Assembly: GCA_000328365.1 (NCBI GenBank)
Contig: KB309773.1
Location: 103,258-167,257, forward strand
Length of the DNA: 64,000 nt
DNA from: Capitella teleta
Taxonomy: Eukaryota > Annelida > Polychaeta > Capitellidae
Direction of reading: 5' to 3'
This document shows, in pieces, positions 1 to 13,100 of this stretch. The notes beneath the pieces are model-generated. The model worked only from the letters and a program-made list of their open reading frames with translations, had not been told where the DNA came from and ran no database searches. The stretch's first letter is position 1. Every line of letters starts with the position of its first letter. The position numbers and the translations under genes were made by a program.

Positions 1-1684
1 CATCTAATACAAAACAGACTGTGGCTTCCAATTTCGGGGCTGCATGGAGCTTATCAATGATCCTCTAGGACTCAATGGCGAAGAGTTGAAAGCAATCGCG
101 ACACTGAGATGTTCCTACGCATTTGCATGGTGTGGGAAACAGACCAGATGCTCCGGTTCAGTTCATCGAACATCTGATTGGTTGACATAATTATATGCAG
201 ATACAGGTGTGGACGCTCGTATCTATTTCATCACAATTGAAGTGATTTGCCAAGAACACTTTTCGTTTGATTTTCGCCGCTGTTAACTTGTGCGGCTTCG
301 TAGAAACATTTTGCTATAGCGACGTAGAATTTGAATTCAGTTTAGCATTACTGGTATGATTTTCTCCAGGGTAATACCAATCTCTTGGGCTCGATAAGGT
401 ATTTCTAGCTTCATTATACCATTGACATTACATTATTTCCCTTGACATGCTCTTCATTTCTATGCTGCTCCTATTTTGACATAAGGTCGTCATTCCCTCC
501 ACATCCATTCTTAGTAGGATAATCATTACGCTGTAACGGGGTTTCGGGGTGTCAAACCCGCGTACCTAAAGGGGCATTTAGAGTCACGCAAATCTTACAT
601 GCACACGCAGGCCTTTTCTCTACCATTATGGCCGCGAGGTGCCTCTCTATTTTCGTCGGGGAAGAGTTTCAAGGATGCTTGCATGGGATGAAGTTAAGCT
701 GCATGTTTGTGACCCAATTTCTCACGCTGTTTTGTGTATATGAGGCAAAATACAGGTAAATCGCGCTAATTAAAGTTACCTTTACGAATGATGACATATA
801 TATATGAGCTCAAAGCATCTTACATTTTTACAAATGAGAATACATATTATGAATGTCGTAGAAAATGAACCTTGTGTTTTTGGGTGCGTGTCTTGGAAGG
901 AGGTTAAAATTGCATCCTTCCTTACAGTTGTAGAGGTCATCTAAAACACATATTAGCCGTTTTCTTTATCTATGTCATAAAGGTTCTCAGTAGGTCCATT
1001 TAACCTAGAGGAAACGGGACCCGATGGGTCAAGCCAATACATTACAGTAATCTTTAAACGGTCGTAGCGAGGCTTTAGAGGCTCAGAACTTAGAACCTCT
1101 TAGGATTAACTGGGTATTGCTGGTAATCTTAGCAGTACCACTGTACCTCATCCCTACGATACTCGCCATTTTGTACCTGTGTTAGACGGTCCCTCCAGGT
1201 CAATACTAACGACAGCAGAGGGTAGAAGCCCTGTAGTCCACGTGTCACATCACATCTTGTCAAATTCACGCGATGCATCGATTGTGTTGCACAATGATAT
1301 CTTGGGGCGATGGATACGCAAATCTACTTTGACGTCGCTTCTGTAACATTGCGTCGTCGGGGCGCCTGTGGAATGCAACAAGAGATTGGGCGGATTATAA
1401 TCAGTTATAACGATGCATACATTGATGTATTTATGCATCATTCGCATTTCATGTCAAAGAGGCCAAGAGGTTTGTCCTGGAATGGATCGGTCGGAATTGA
1501 GCGTTCATCACCCCAAACGTCCGGCATTATCAAACATTTCAATAGCTAAGAGTGCAATGATTGGTAAATTACAATGAAGACGGCTAATAAGAAGATTTGA
1601 GCTGTTTTCATGAACTTAACTCATTTTTTTTTGTCATCGTCTAACTCTGCCAACTTCACAGTTCCAATTCCACAGTTGGCTCAA
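1..1684. other. Left edge, no gene recognised
   Basis: Mixed-composition DNA. The short open frames (for example the overlapping pair at 1250-1549 on opposite strands) have no recognisable motif, signal peptide or splice partner. I see no RNA gene or named repeat. Confidence 0.5.
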
Positions 1685-2497
1685 AAGAACACAAGCACCA
1701 TTACAGACCAAAAGAACACAATTAAGCACCTTCACAGACCAAAAAAAAAAAAAACAAAAAAAAAAAACAAGAAAAAAAAAAACAAAAAAAAAACACACAA
1801 GCACCACCACAGAGCAAAAGAACACAAGCACCGTCATAGACCAAAAGGACACAAATATAGGCACCTTCACAGACCAAAAAAACACAAGCACCATCACAGA
1901 GCAAAAGAACACAGGCACCATCACAGACAAAAAAACACAAGCATCGTCACAGACCAAAAGAACACAAGCACCATCACAGAGCAAAAGAACACAGGCACCA
2001 TCACAGACGAAAAAACACAAGCATCGTCACAGACCAAAAGAACACAAGCACCATCACAGAGCAAAAGAACACAGGCACCATCACAGAGCAAAAGAACACA
2101 GGCACCATCACAGAGCAAAAGAACACAGGCACCACCACAGACGAAAAAACACAAGCATCGTCACAGACCAAAAGAACACAAGCACCATCACAGAGCAAAA
2201 GAACACAGGCATCATCACAGAGCAAAAGAACACAAGCACCATCACAGAGCAAAAGAACACAGGCACCACCACAGACGAAAAAACACAAGCATCGTCACAG
2301 ACCAAAAGAACACAAGCACCATCACAGAGCAAAAGAACACAGGCATCATCACAGAGCAAAAGAACACAGGCACCATCACAGAGCAAAAGAACACAGGCAC
2401 CACCACAGACGAAAAAACACAAGCATCGTCACAGACCAAAAGAACACAAGCACCATCACAGACCAAAAAAACAAAAGCACCATTACAGACCAATCCG
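1685..2497 (+). repeat. 27-bp minisatellite with 134-bp higher-order period
   Basis: Tandem units of about 27 bp (type: acagagcaaaagaacacagg plus caccatc) fill this stretch, interrupted near 1740-1797 by an A-rich tract. A distinctive 26-bp variant containing gacgaaaaaacacaagc starts at 2003, 2137, 2271 and 2405, exactly 134 bp apart. That equals one 26-bp plus four 27-bp units, so the right half is a higher-order array of five-unit blocks. Because 134 is not a multiple of 3, each block moves the repeat by one frame, yet one frame stays open for 312 codons (1610-2548). The translated text changes from His/Lys-rich to Gln/Thr-rich to Thr/Gln/Ser-rich as it goes. This is best read as non-coding satellite DNA. 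Confidence 0.9.
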
Positions 2498-5400
2498 AGT
2501 GACCGTGAAAATACTTTCTCCTTATTTGCTGAATATGAAAACAGTTGAGTCTATATTGCCATTGGAATCATCATCTAAATCGTAGCTGAAATACTTATGA
2601 ATACTTCAAATGTTTTGAAATACTCTAAATTGCTGATCAGCAAATGGGGAAAGCCTTTTTAATTGAAAACAAAAGTGATAAAAAATCAAATGTTTTATTG
2701 ATCAAGAGGAACTTGAAACTTTTATTTATGCTTTTATCACATTTCGTATTGATTATTATTGTAACTCACTTTATATGGCACACGTCAATTATTGCAAAAC
2801 TTCTGTGCAAAGCTTTTAACTAATACACAAAAGATTCAAACACCTTACTCCAATTAACCTCAATTAACTTCCATTTGTTACCGATTAGTCAACGAGTTGT
2901 TTTCAAAATCTTAACAACCATTTTTAAATGTATTCGGGGAATGTCGCCATCATACCTAAAGGAATTATTGTCTTTTTTATAAGCCATCTCGTAATAGCAG
3001 ATCAAATATTTTTTTTTACTATTGAATGTTCCTTTTATTCGATCTCACTTTCTCTATTCTACTGCTTTTACTTTTACTGCTCCACGTTTATGGAATCAAT
3101 TCACTTTCTGTTTTTAAATCAAATTTGAAAACTTTACTCTTCAACAGAGCCTATTCTTAAAACATTCAATTAACTATGTATATTTTTTTATTCCCTTTCA
3201 TCTCCATATTTCCATTTACTACACTTTTTGAACTTTTAGTTCCTACAATGTATGAATAGCAGCCATTGAGCCCCTATACCTGTCAATGGTGTTTGCCTGT
3301 GCCAATCTGACCAGGATACCAGTGAACTCGGCCAACAAGACGGTGGCTGTAGCGTCACAAAGCGAATGGCCTCCCCAACGCCGTGTCACTGAAATCACAC
3401 CAAATCCACGACGAAACAAATCGAAATGATAACAAACCGTCACATATTACCTCATTCTACGTTGATATGATTCGATTCTGCCATTTTGAAACCACATTCA
3501 ATCTCACCAAGAGCAAAAAACTGCCAAGGGTTCTAGGTCCATCCATGCCTTGAATGACATAAATCAATGTCGGCTGTTTTATCCCCTCAAACGTTTTCAA
3601 TCCAAATTTGTTTTCCGGGACATCACGGCACCCACCGATGGATCTTCTTTCACGTGTGTAGCAGGAGAACCACGTGTCTCTGTGTCAATCTTTATTCTCT
3701 AGTTTGGGCTGATTGTACTGCAGACAACAGTACAAGGTCCCAGCACGCAGGTGGTCTGCCAATTGTATACAAATGATACAATTGAGTAGACCCAGACTAG
3801 TTTTCGACTTTGCTCCCTGAGCTGATTGGACCCACTAGTTTAAATTGCTTCACATCTTTTTCTTTCCCCAAAACAGACTTTTCCACTCCGGTGATTGTTG
3901 TTCTCTATTGAGTTACTCAATTAGTGATGCCTGTATGTCTGATCTCCCTTTTAGAACTATTGCTACTCTACTCGGTTCGTATATGTGGTCGACAACTGGC
4001 CACTAACTAAGGTATATCAATGATGAACTAGTTGCTATATCTGTCCTTGTGCCATATTGCCAACTGTGTATGACAATGGTTACAAATTAAGGTCCTTTAA
4101 AGCAATGTACTTTGCATGAATATGAGATGAGACGGAGCTTTTGTTCAGTTCTCTGTCGAGGAAATGGAAAGCCCTCCGTGTGGAACAATGGCTGCAAATT
4201 GACTCTGCATGGGAGGGATTTGCAATTGTACATTGCAAGTAACAGCAAAAAAACCCTCGCTGATAAGGTGCATGCAAAGTCATAAGTACGTGAGATAATG
4301 AATGCTATTCACCCTATGAACATTTTGAACTTCCACGCGCAGCTATCATACCGTGAATACACAAACATCTACTACATATATTTGTAATGTACCGGTATTT
4401 GCAGTGGAAAAAAAAAGTGAAACTCAATGAGCGTGTTTACCATCCAGTGCTCACAATCTCTAATTGCAATTAATGATTTCAAGATTTCTCTATCTCATTT
4501 CCTATAATTACCATAGACAGTTAGCACACAATACCGGGTTTCATTAGGTCTTCATTACGAAGCGTCTCTTGCCAAATTCTCGACATCTCAGTTCAGCAGT
4601 CATGCGTATACAAACACCAGCTGAATGCCCCATTCGCTGCCTGACCGAAGCCAGCTCGAAAACAGCAATCTTTCACAGGAAGTCTGCCGGTTTCAGCGAC
4701 GGGTCCTCGATTCATTTGTCTTCCTCTTTTCGCTCGATTCGCTTCAAGGAATGTTCCTCTCGCTTCATTGAGTCGAGCAAATACTTCATCTGTCATCTTC
4801 GTATCGCGATCATCACTGTTTGAAGTCTGGCCACGTGACGCATAGTGGCTACCGCAAGATGAATGGGCAGAACAGCATCTGTTGCCTCCATGGCCTCAAT
4901 GATTGCGCACTTTTCGATTATTGCTCAGTTTTTTTTGACAGCGTTCATTGTGTGCTCATCGAATGCAAATGCTCGTTTTATTTTCCCTATTTAGCTTTAG
5001 CCGGATATTGAATCCAACAAATTTGGCCTCTGCTCCGAACATCTCTCGAGAGTTATAATATTTACAATCGCACAGGAAATTCTACAATTCCGCTTAATCC
5101 CCCATTGAAATTAAAGTGGGCTTCTATAATCAACCCACAGAAGTGTCATGTCTAATAGTGCATCATCATTAGGTAGCTTCGGCGCCTTAAATCACATCTC
5201 AAATAATTCATCATCATTCAATTAATCAATTACGTCACACGCTTTGGGGAAGGGCGGCCTGTGTGCCCATAATTTATTCACTTCTGTCTGGTGCAATATG
5301 TGAAGCCTGCAATTTATTCTCATTGTTAATCGTGTTGTCTGAACATGCGCTCTAGTTTAATCATTCTCTTTAGTTTAATATTTTTTTATACACATTGACA

Positions 5401-6700
5401 GATCAAGTGTGCAAAACCAATCTTTGTAGTGTTCTTGTACGAATAAGACGTGAGTTATCTGATATGAAAACCCAACATTGATAATGCTGAATATTAAACG
5501 TTTTACGGAGGTAGGGGGCATGGTGTGTTTGCGTGGTTGATTAGGGCAGGTTAAGGATGCACTGAAGAGGGTGGGAGAGGCAAGTGCGATAATGAGAGAG
5601 ATGCAGGACAGCCTAAGCTGGGGATGCGGGAACACTCACAACTGAAGCGTGGAATACCACGTATACTTCGAGGTAAGTAACGGGAGGCATTTGACGATAG
5701 CAACATCAAAGCGAACACACTCTACTCCATTTGATGGTGTCTTTTGTGCTGGCTTTGAGATTGCATTTAAGGTCCACGAGGGATTGCTTTAGATCTGCCT
5801 TGAAGTCACCAGACTGAAACACACTGAAACCTCCATGAAATAATCAATTCCAAAGCGCGGAGGACAACCGTAAATACTATTACGTCATCTCTATAAGCAC
5901 ATCTTCAGGTTATTTTACACCATGGATAGTATTGCTTCCAATTTGGTTATTCACAAATAAAGTATCTATGGCCATCTCATTTTGCATCATAGAAGATTCT
6001 AACGTTGTGCACGGAGACATTATTGGGGTTTCGTACGCACGGATTTGCTCATTTGCAGACTACAAGGAGAATGAGCGTCACGTAAACACCTTCTACCCGC
6101 GTAACAAAAGCTAAAGAAACATCGCGTGATATGAATGACTCATTCTATGTAATTCGAAGACAATATTCAGACAAACATTTACTGGAAGCACCATTTGTTA
6201 TGCTATCCAGTGCTTTATTTTATTCGTTGTGGCGTTTTTTCGTCACATAGAGAGGCCTATACGTTCCATTCTGTGGATGCACTTTAATTTATAAGGTTAT
6301 ACATACATGATCAATTGCTAAAATTAGAAATGCATTACTGTAATCATCAGGATTCTCACTCACGCGTATGTTTTTCGGTGCGATTTTACTTTCCCACAAA
6401 GGCTTGTCGTTCATGTTTCATAATGGAATGCGGGGATTTTGCTGCCTGTAGGTGATGCATTGCTTTCACAGAAACGAAGATTGCTCATTGCTGCATCGTG
6501 CGGAAGCGTTTTATTTCAACGTAATTTTTAATAGGCTACATACTCCAATTGTAAGACCATATAAGACTTTAACCTTGTTGCCCTTTTACAGCGCTTCCAA
6601 AACCTAGCGCTTTGCTGTTGATGGCCAGCAATTGTGACCGACAAACAATCACTTTTGACAGTTCTCTTTTAGGCAGAGCACCCGTACAACCGCGCTGATT
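2498..6700. other. Intergenic, no gene recognised
   Basis: No open frame here shows a domain, membrane segment or spliced continuation. Small pyrimidine-rich and AT-rich tracts only. The 84-codon frame at 4569-4823 and the 86-codon minus frame at 5375-5635 look like chance. Confidence 0.5.
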
Positions 6701-6711
6701 GCAGGGCGAGA

Positions 6712-6769
6712 TTTGGCGCGGCTTTCATTAACCCCAGGTCACGTGATCAAATGAAAAGTGACGACCAAT
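6712..6769 (+). promoter_or_regulatory. Possible promoter elements upstream of the 7118 gene
   Basis: Within 58 bp there is TTTGGCGCG (6712-6720, E2F-like), the palindromic E-box TCACGTGA (6739-6746) and a CCAAT box (6765-6769). They lie about 350-400 bp upstream of the predicted start codon at 7118. Clustering and position suggest a proximal promoter. No TATA box or transcription start can be named, so this is an inference. Confidence 0.25.
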
Positions 6770-7117
6770 CGCAGCATTGTGATTTATCCCTCATTGTTCT
6801 ATGAGCAAAACGCCCAAAAGCCCTGACACCCCCTTCCCTAAACCCAACCCTCGACATCGTCTGACCTGTAGCGCCTTGATTGATTTATTGATTTGTACTT
6901 GGTACAGTTATTAAGAACGTGAGGTAGACGCTATGTCCATCTTGATTCACTGATACTCGACAACACAGCCCCTGGCTCTCAATGGGTGTCCTGGGCATGC
7001 GCAGTGGCGCTTTTGCAATCGCTTCCGGTCGCACTTGTAAGACCTTCTGCTGACTGCCATTCGTTCGCTCTTTCCGCAGATTCCTGGTCAATAGGCACAT
7101 GGTTCTGAGATGAGAAC

Positions 7118-10100
7118 ATGGAATGCGGTGCCTTCACTCTGCCTCTGTTGCTTCTCTTGCACTTCGTAGTCGGTAAGAACTCTTTCAAGTTTTTACCATT
7201 CATCATCATCATCATCATAGTTGTGTCATTTCGTTGGTGTTTGTGTGCTATTGGAATAATGTTGTCGCACTTTCATTATGCATTCCTCAGTAACGGTATT
7301 CACTAGTTTCCAATAATGCGCCTGGCGAATTATGCTGGAAGGGTGGCCGTGATAAATCACTCAATTTGCGAGCCCTTGATTGCATAAGTAATCACATCCT
7401 GAGTAGTCTTTAGCCTCCTCTTTAGCCTCCTCTTCCTCCTCTTCCTCCCCATTGTCATCTTTATTATTTTTCTTCTCCCTTTATCCTGATTCTCCATCCT
7501 CCCCTCCCACTTTGTCCTCTTTTTCTTATCGTACACCACTTCGATCATCTCCTTTGTACTTTTCATATATTCCTGCTTCTCTTGTCCAGTACGTTATTCA
7601 TGCTTCCCATCTCCTCCCACTCCCATGTTTTCTTGCTCTTCCACCTAATCACAATCATCATGAATGATGAAGAAGAAGCCATTTTATTAACTTGCATTAT
7701 GCACCCGTTCCCTTTGAGCGCTAAACATCATCTGCTCCCCTCAACTTCATAACCCTTATTGAGAGCCTTGATAAAAAGAGCCATAGAATTGTAACGGATT
7801 GAAATGAAACAGCAATGTCCTCCAGCACAATGCCCTTTTTGATGACCTCGTAAGGTAACTCTATCTGCCTTGGAACAAGCTACGGCAATTAATCATCATA
7901 AATTGACATTATTGCTCAGATCAATTTTCAATCTACTTTTTTCCCCAACTATGGCCATGTTTTATTTCTTCAAGAGCTGATGGTGATTATATTTCATCTA
8001 AAATGAGATGACTTATTGTTAGATTAGTTTACGTTTCTTGCCCCTCCTTGTTCGAGGAAACTCGGGGGTTCTGTTCTGGGGTGAGTCCCACCCATTTCAG
8101 TTGGGAGGAGTTGTGTAAACCCAAGCATGCTTCCACGTGCATTTACTCATCAATTCTTAATATCTCTCTAAGGTACTTACAATTATCGGAAACTGTAACA
8201 GAAAACGTACCCTTTAACGTAAACGTATAAACGTAACTACCATTTACTATATTAAATTTTGAATTAATAAAAGTTTGACCATTTCCCAGAATGTGACAGC
8301 AAAGGGTACTGTTCGTTTCCCTCATATCTCTGGCAGCCGCTCTTCGTCGACACCAACAGCGATGGTTCGGTGAAACCGAGACATTGGATAAGTAAATCGG
8401 AGTACTACAAAAACACTAACAAATGGCGAAAACAGAAAGACATTGTTGCCAGCAATACGACAATCTGGATACACCACAAAATACACGCATCATGTGATGG
8501 ATACCATCAGTCCTCAGACGACAGATGTTACAAGAAGACCGTTGAGTATAAACTCATATGTGTGTCTGAAGCTGCAGGAGGAAAATTCAGAATACAGCAA
8601 GAAGTTGACGGGTGAGTGAAGGTGGAATGATGGGGAGGAGGGCAGCGCTTGGGTGTTAAGTGGGGCAGTGAGTGCGAAATTTGGTTTCATTTTCAATGGT
8701 CACATCGTTCTAATAACTGCATTAACAAAGCTGGGTATAATGTAACTGTGCCTATGGAGGTAGATGCAGGATTAAGTCCATCGGGATCTGTTTATGGTCT
8801 GTAGTTTGCAAAAGAAAAAAAAAAAATAAAAATAAAGAATAAATATAATTAGAATTAGAATCTTACAAATTAATGGTATGGTATATTCAGAACATGCACT
8901 GATTATCTGTGCAATCTGGAAATTACTCATTCCGATGTACACGCAGCAGAGGTTAGCAGTAAATTGGAATGGTAAACGATCTTCCTCCATGAATTGTAAA
9001 AATGGTGTTAAACAAAGCGGGGTACTGTCTCCAATTTTATTTTGTATCAACATGGATGAGCTGATTGAACGGTTGGAAAAAGGAGGCATTGGTTGTCATT
9101 TAGGAAATAGGTATGTCACGGCTTTGGCGTATGCCGATGATCTCACTCTATTAGCCCCAAGTCATCGAGCGGCTCAAAAAATGATTGCCATTTGTGAAAA
9201 AAATTGCCTCTGAATATGATGTTTTGCACACCCGATCCAGAAGCGTATTTGTGTAACTGTGATTACAATGTAAACATTCACTTGAATAATAACCTTATTA
9301 AGGTTATGAAATCTTGTAAGCATTTTGGTGTATATATTGGCGAGAATGCAAGCACTAAAAATATAGAAAGGTCTGCTCATGATATACGAAGAATAATTGT
9401 CATGTTATCTAAATTTGGTCACAGTACTTGGTTTGTTAAACTAGATTTATTTCGATCGTACTGCTATACTCTTTGGAATCTTAAGTAGAAAATCAATACA
9501 ATATTGAAATTCAATTTGGAAAAAGTGCTGTAAAAAGGTACTCAATATTTCACCATTGGCGAGGTCAAAATTGATTCCATTCTTAATGTCAATGCCGAAT
9601 GTTTTTGCTCAATTGAATAGTCGGTTTGTGAATTTCTTTTATGAATATATGAATAGGAGAAACCCGGTTAATTAATTGTTTCATATATGGTAAAAACCTA
9701 CAACAATAGCTCAAGCTCAAGTAATACAGCCACAAATAATAGACAATTAGATTATCTAAGTAAGCAAAATTTTGAAAATATGTGATTTTAATTTAAACTG
9801 CTTTTAATTATTGACCTGCTTTATGAGCGAATACCACCATACAGCTCTATGAATCTATCTTACGAAGACTATTTTTTATTTGTTCCAGCGGGTAAATTCA
9901 CCATGCACATGTACCACTTTTCTTATGTTCCATTGTCCATCGCAATTAAAATGTGAGAGTTCTTTTCACAAATAAAATGATGTATATTATCGTTTTGGAT
10001 TTGAGATGAGGCTGTACGTGCAACTAACGATAACTATCGAATGCGACGATATTCTCACACCGTGGAAATCGAATGTGTGAATCAAAAAGACAGATTGGCC

Positions 10101-13100
10101 TAAAATCACCAGATTATAATTAAATCAAGCAATTCATCTCCCCCAAAAAAGAGAAATGAATGATGTATGCCATCATATGGAGACAGGTGTAATGAACAGA
10201 CGCGTCGAGTTACGCAGTCGAAGGCTTTGCTGATTACTCTGCATTGTGGACTTGAGCAAAGCTTTTGATAGAACTAATCACAATTGAAAATGAGCAAACA
10301 CCACTGAGTGGGCGTACTAAGTTGTTATCATTATATTATTATTATTATTATTGCTATTATTAATGATATTGTTCTGTTTTGTATGCAATGTTCATCACGC
10401 GTGTAAAGCCGGAATCAACGAGTGGTTTCTTGTATCATTCAGGGTGAATAACCTCCACAAGTCAGAATACATGAATACCGCAATAGAAAAGCCTTGATCC
10501 CTATCTCTGTGGCACAATAAATTAGGACCACCAATCCACATTGACCACACATAGCTGAAGCCGAAAAGGCAATAGCTCGAGCCTTGCGCATGTACAAAAA
10601 GAAGCAGGCTGACGTTCTTGAATTAGTGGCGGTATGCTGATATTGCAAGCTCAACAAAAGGGGTTTTCACCCCTTGTAGGGTGGTCTGTGGCAATAGATA
10701 GCCTTATGTAAACACAAACCCTCTTTACGAAGGTCTCAGGAGAAGCAAGGGCCCTTTTGTGATGGCCTGAGCCTGCCTTTTGTGTGCCTAAATTGTATAG
10801 AGATACCACTTCTGAAAGCACATTCTAATGAGCACCGTTTTGAGCACACTATTAGCTGAAGAGAGGAGAGAGAAAAAAACCCACAGAAACCGCCAGGTGT
10901 AATTAAACAGGGCGGCTTTGCTATTCAAGGTTACTGGTGGACGTCGGGTGCTTCGGAGTTTTATTCTAAGTGAGTTCATTCCCAGGTATTAGGCTAGTCG
11001 TGTCTTTAAAGTTAAGCAATGAAGCATTTAGCTGTAGCTAGTTACTGGTATGTGACATTGAACATTCAAGGTTTGTTTCTTCTCATCGCTATTATTCACT
11101 GTATGGTAATACCACCATGTATGGGAGATTGGCTCAAGGTGCCATGATATAATATAAATACCACCATATCACAAAACGAACGCACCTACTGATCTCAATC
11201 ACATTTCTATTTTCAGCAAATATACTTTCACCTGTGTCCAGTTCGTTGCGAGGACGTCTCACGTTGTTCAGGTGTATTCAGGTGCGCTGATTGCTCCATT
11301 GATGTTGGATTACAGGAGAGATAAAAAGAGATGCATTTTGGTTTCAGCTGTTCCCAAAGAGGAGAATGAAGACACGCTTTGCTTGGACCGTGCCCTACAG
11401 AGGGACGAGTGGCCGTGGATAGGTAAATATTCTTTTAGCTCTGATTAAGCAGTTTAGCTTAGAAGCCTTAGATCTACGAGTAGAGATCTATTAGGTGGTT
11501 TAGGATAGTTAATGCTCGCGAGTAAGGCATTTTGGATAGTTAACTGGTTCTGATAATTCATAAATACGAGTGCATGATTTCGGGATATTCGATCATTGAG
11601 TACTAAGTAGGAGGTTTTAGATAGCTGCTATATCTGCATCGTAAACCGACTGCATAATTATTGTACCTGATTCAATTCGGTTCCCAGACAATCGTGGTTT
11701 GATCCCTCAAATATAATTATGGCCTGTTTTTCTCAGAGGTTTTCTATCAAACCGAATATCCGGTTGGTTTTTCTAAATTTTCCTAAATCAAAAATCTCAT
11801 CCGAATCTCTGCAAATTTGAAATTCCGGATCAACATGACATAGTATGAGCATTCAAACCACGAACCACCTTGGTCGCCTCACGCTGGGGTCGGAGGCATG
11901 CTAATTAAATTACCTTTTTTGTTAGTCACTTTTATCCACGAGTTTTGGGTTTTTTTATAAGTCCTAGTCACGTACTTTGAGCTCAAAAGTGGCGCTACTT
12001 TAAGTATACACAATTACAAAAGGTCACTGCTATATCATTATGATTGTAATGGAATCATTATGGTGGCTATAAAAACCTTCAAAATTTGATAATGCCCAGA
12101 CTTCCAAGAAAGTGATAGATGCCTTTTTAAGCGTACGGGACACGCAGTGGCTGCAACTTACAAAGCCACCCTCAGATAAAATCACCATTCAACACACGGC
12201 CATCGAGTTCTTCAGGGAAACTTTCAGATTATGATTTGCCATTGAATCTGCTTTGGGTTCAGTTGTGCAATTACAGGTCAATTCCTTCTTTGATAGCAAT
12301 TCATTTGATCTTCTTGTTCTGTTTTCAGCTGCTGACATCCTAGGTGTGCAGCCATGTCCCTTCACCGGGGGTTTCGATTTCACAGCTTTCGAGCAGACGC
12401 AGAGAAAGGTATCCCAACCAGGTTATTTAAAGTGGCACAACAATGTCACTTTCAATTTAGCTCGTAAAACGAGAAATCAAATGTCACCACATGTCTTGGA
12501 AGGAATAATTTTTTTGAACAATGGGTTAATTTTGCCGATGAATAAGCCAACAATCAGACGTCTGCGTCAGAATGGTCGGTGCCTCGAAGCCCCTTTGTCA
12601 CGCTGGCTCACGCATCTTTACATGAAATTAATGAAAGTTACGCCGTGTTGCCGATTCGTGCTGATTATCACTAACAAACAGCGACTAATCTATTTGTTAC
12701 AATGCACTTGCCTCAATTATCCGCGGGCAGTGATATTTCTACTTTTATGTACATCTTAAGGGTATACTGTAAGTACCAATGGTATTCAATTCTGTCAATT
12801 TTCAGAACAGGATCTGCGCCGACGAATGGAGACCGTCGAGATTGGAGAGCGAATGCGTGGAAGGGGAAGCCATATCGTTCTACTCTCCCTCCGAAGATTG
12901 TAGCTTGTTTTATGACCGACCGACAAGTGAGTGTCCATCAATGCAACACACTACGAGGCACGCATGCGTATCACATACAGACGTCAAGTTGCAATGCTGG
13001 GGTCACTGGGAGGAGGAGTCGTATTTATTCATTCTGATGGGAGAGAAAAGTCATCTCCCAAGGTTTGTTTTGGTGAGTTTATTCTGAAAATGCAACCTTC

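Noticed and set aside
1634-2493. Cys/Val/Phe-rich minus-strand frames
   Set aside because: Complement of the same minisatellite.
1610-2548. 312-codon open frame
   Set aside because: It is the minisatellite read across shifting frames; composition and periodicity explain it.
12253-12759. 168-codon plus frame
   Set aside because: Only 12329-12408 is exon of the ShK gene; the rest is intron read-through.
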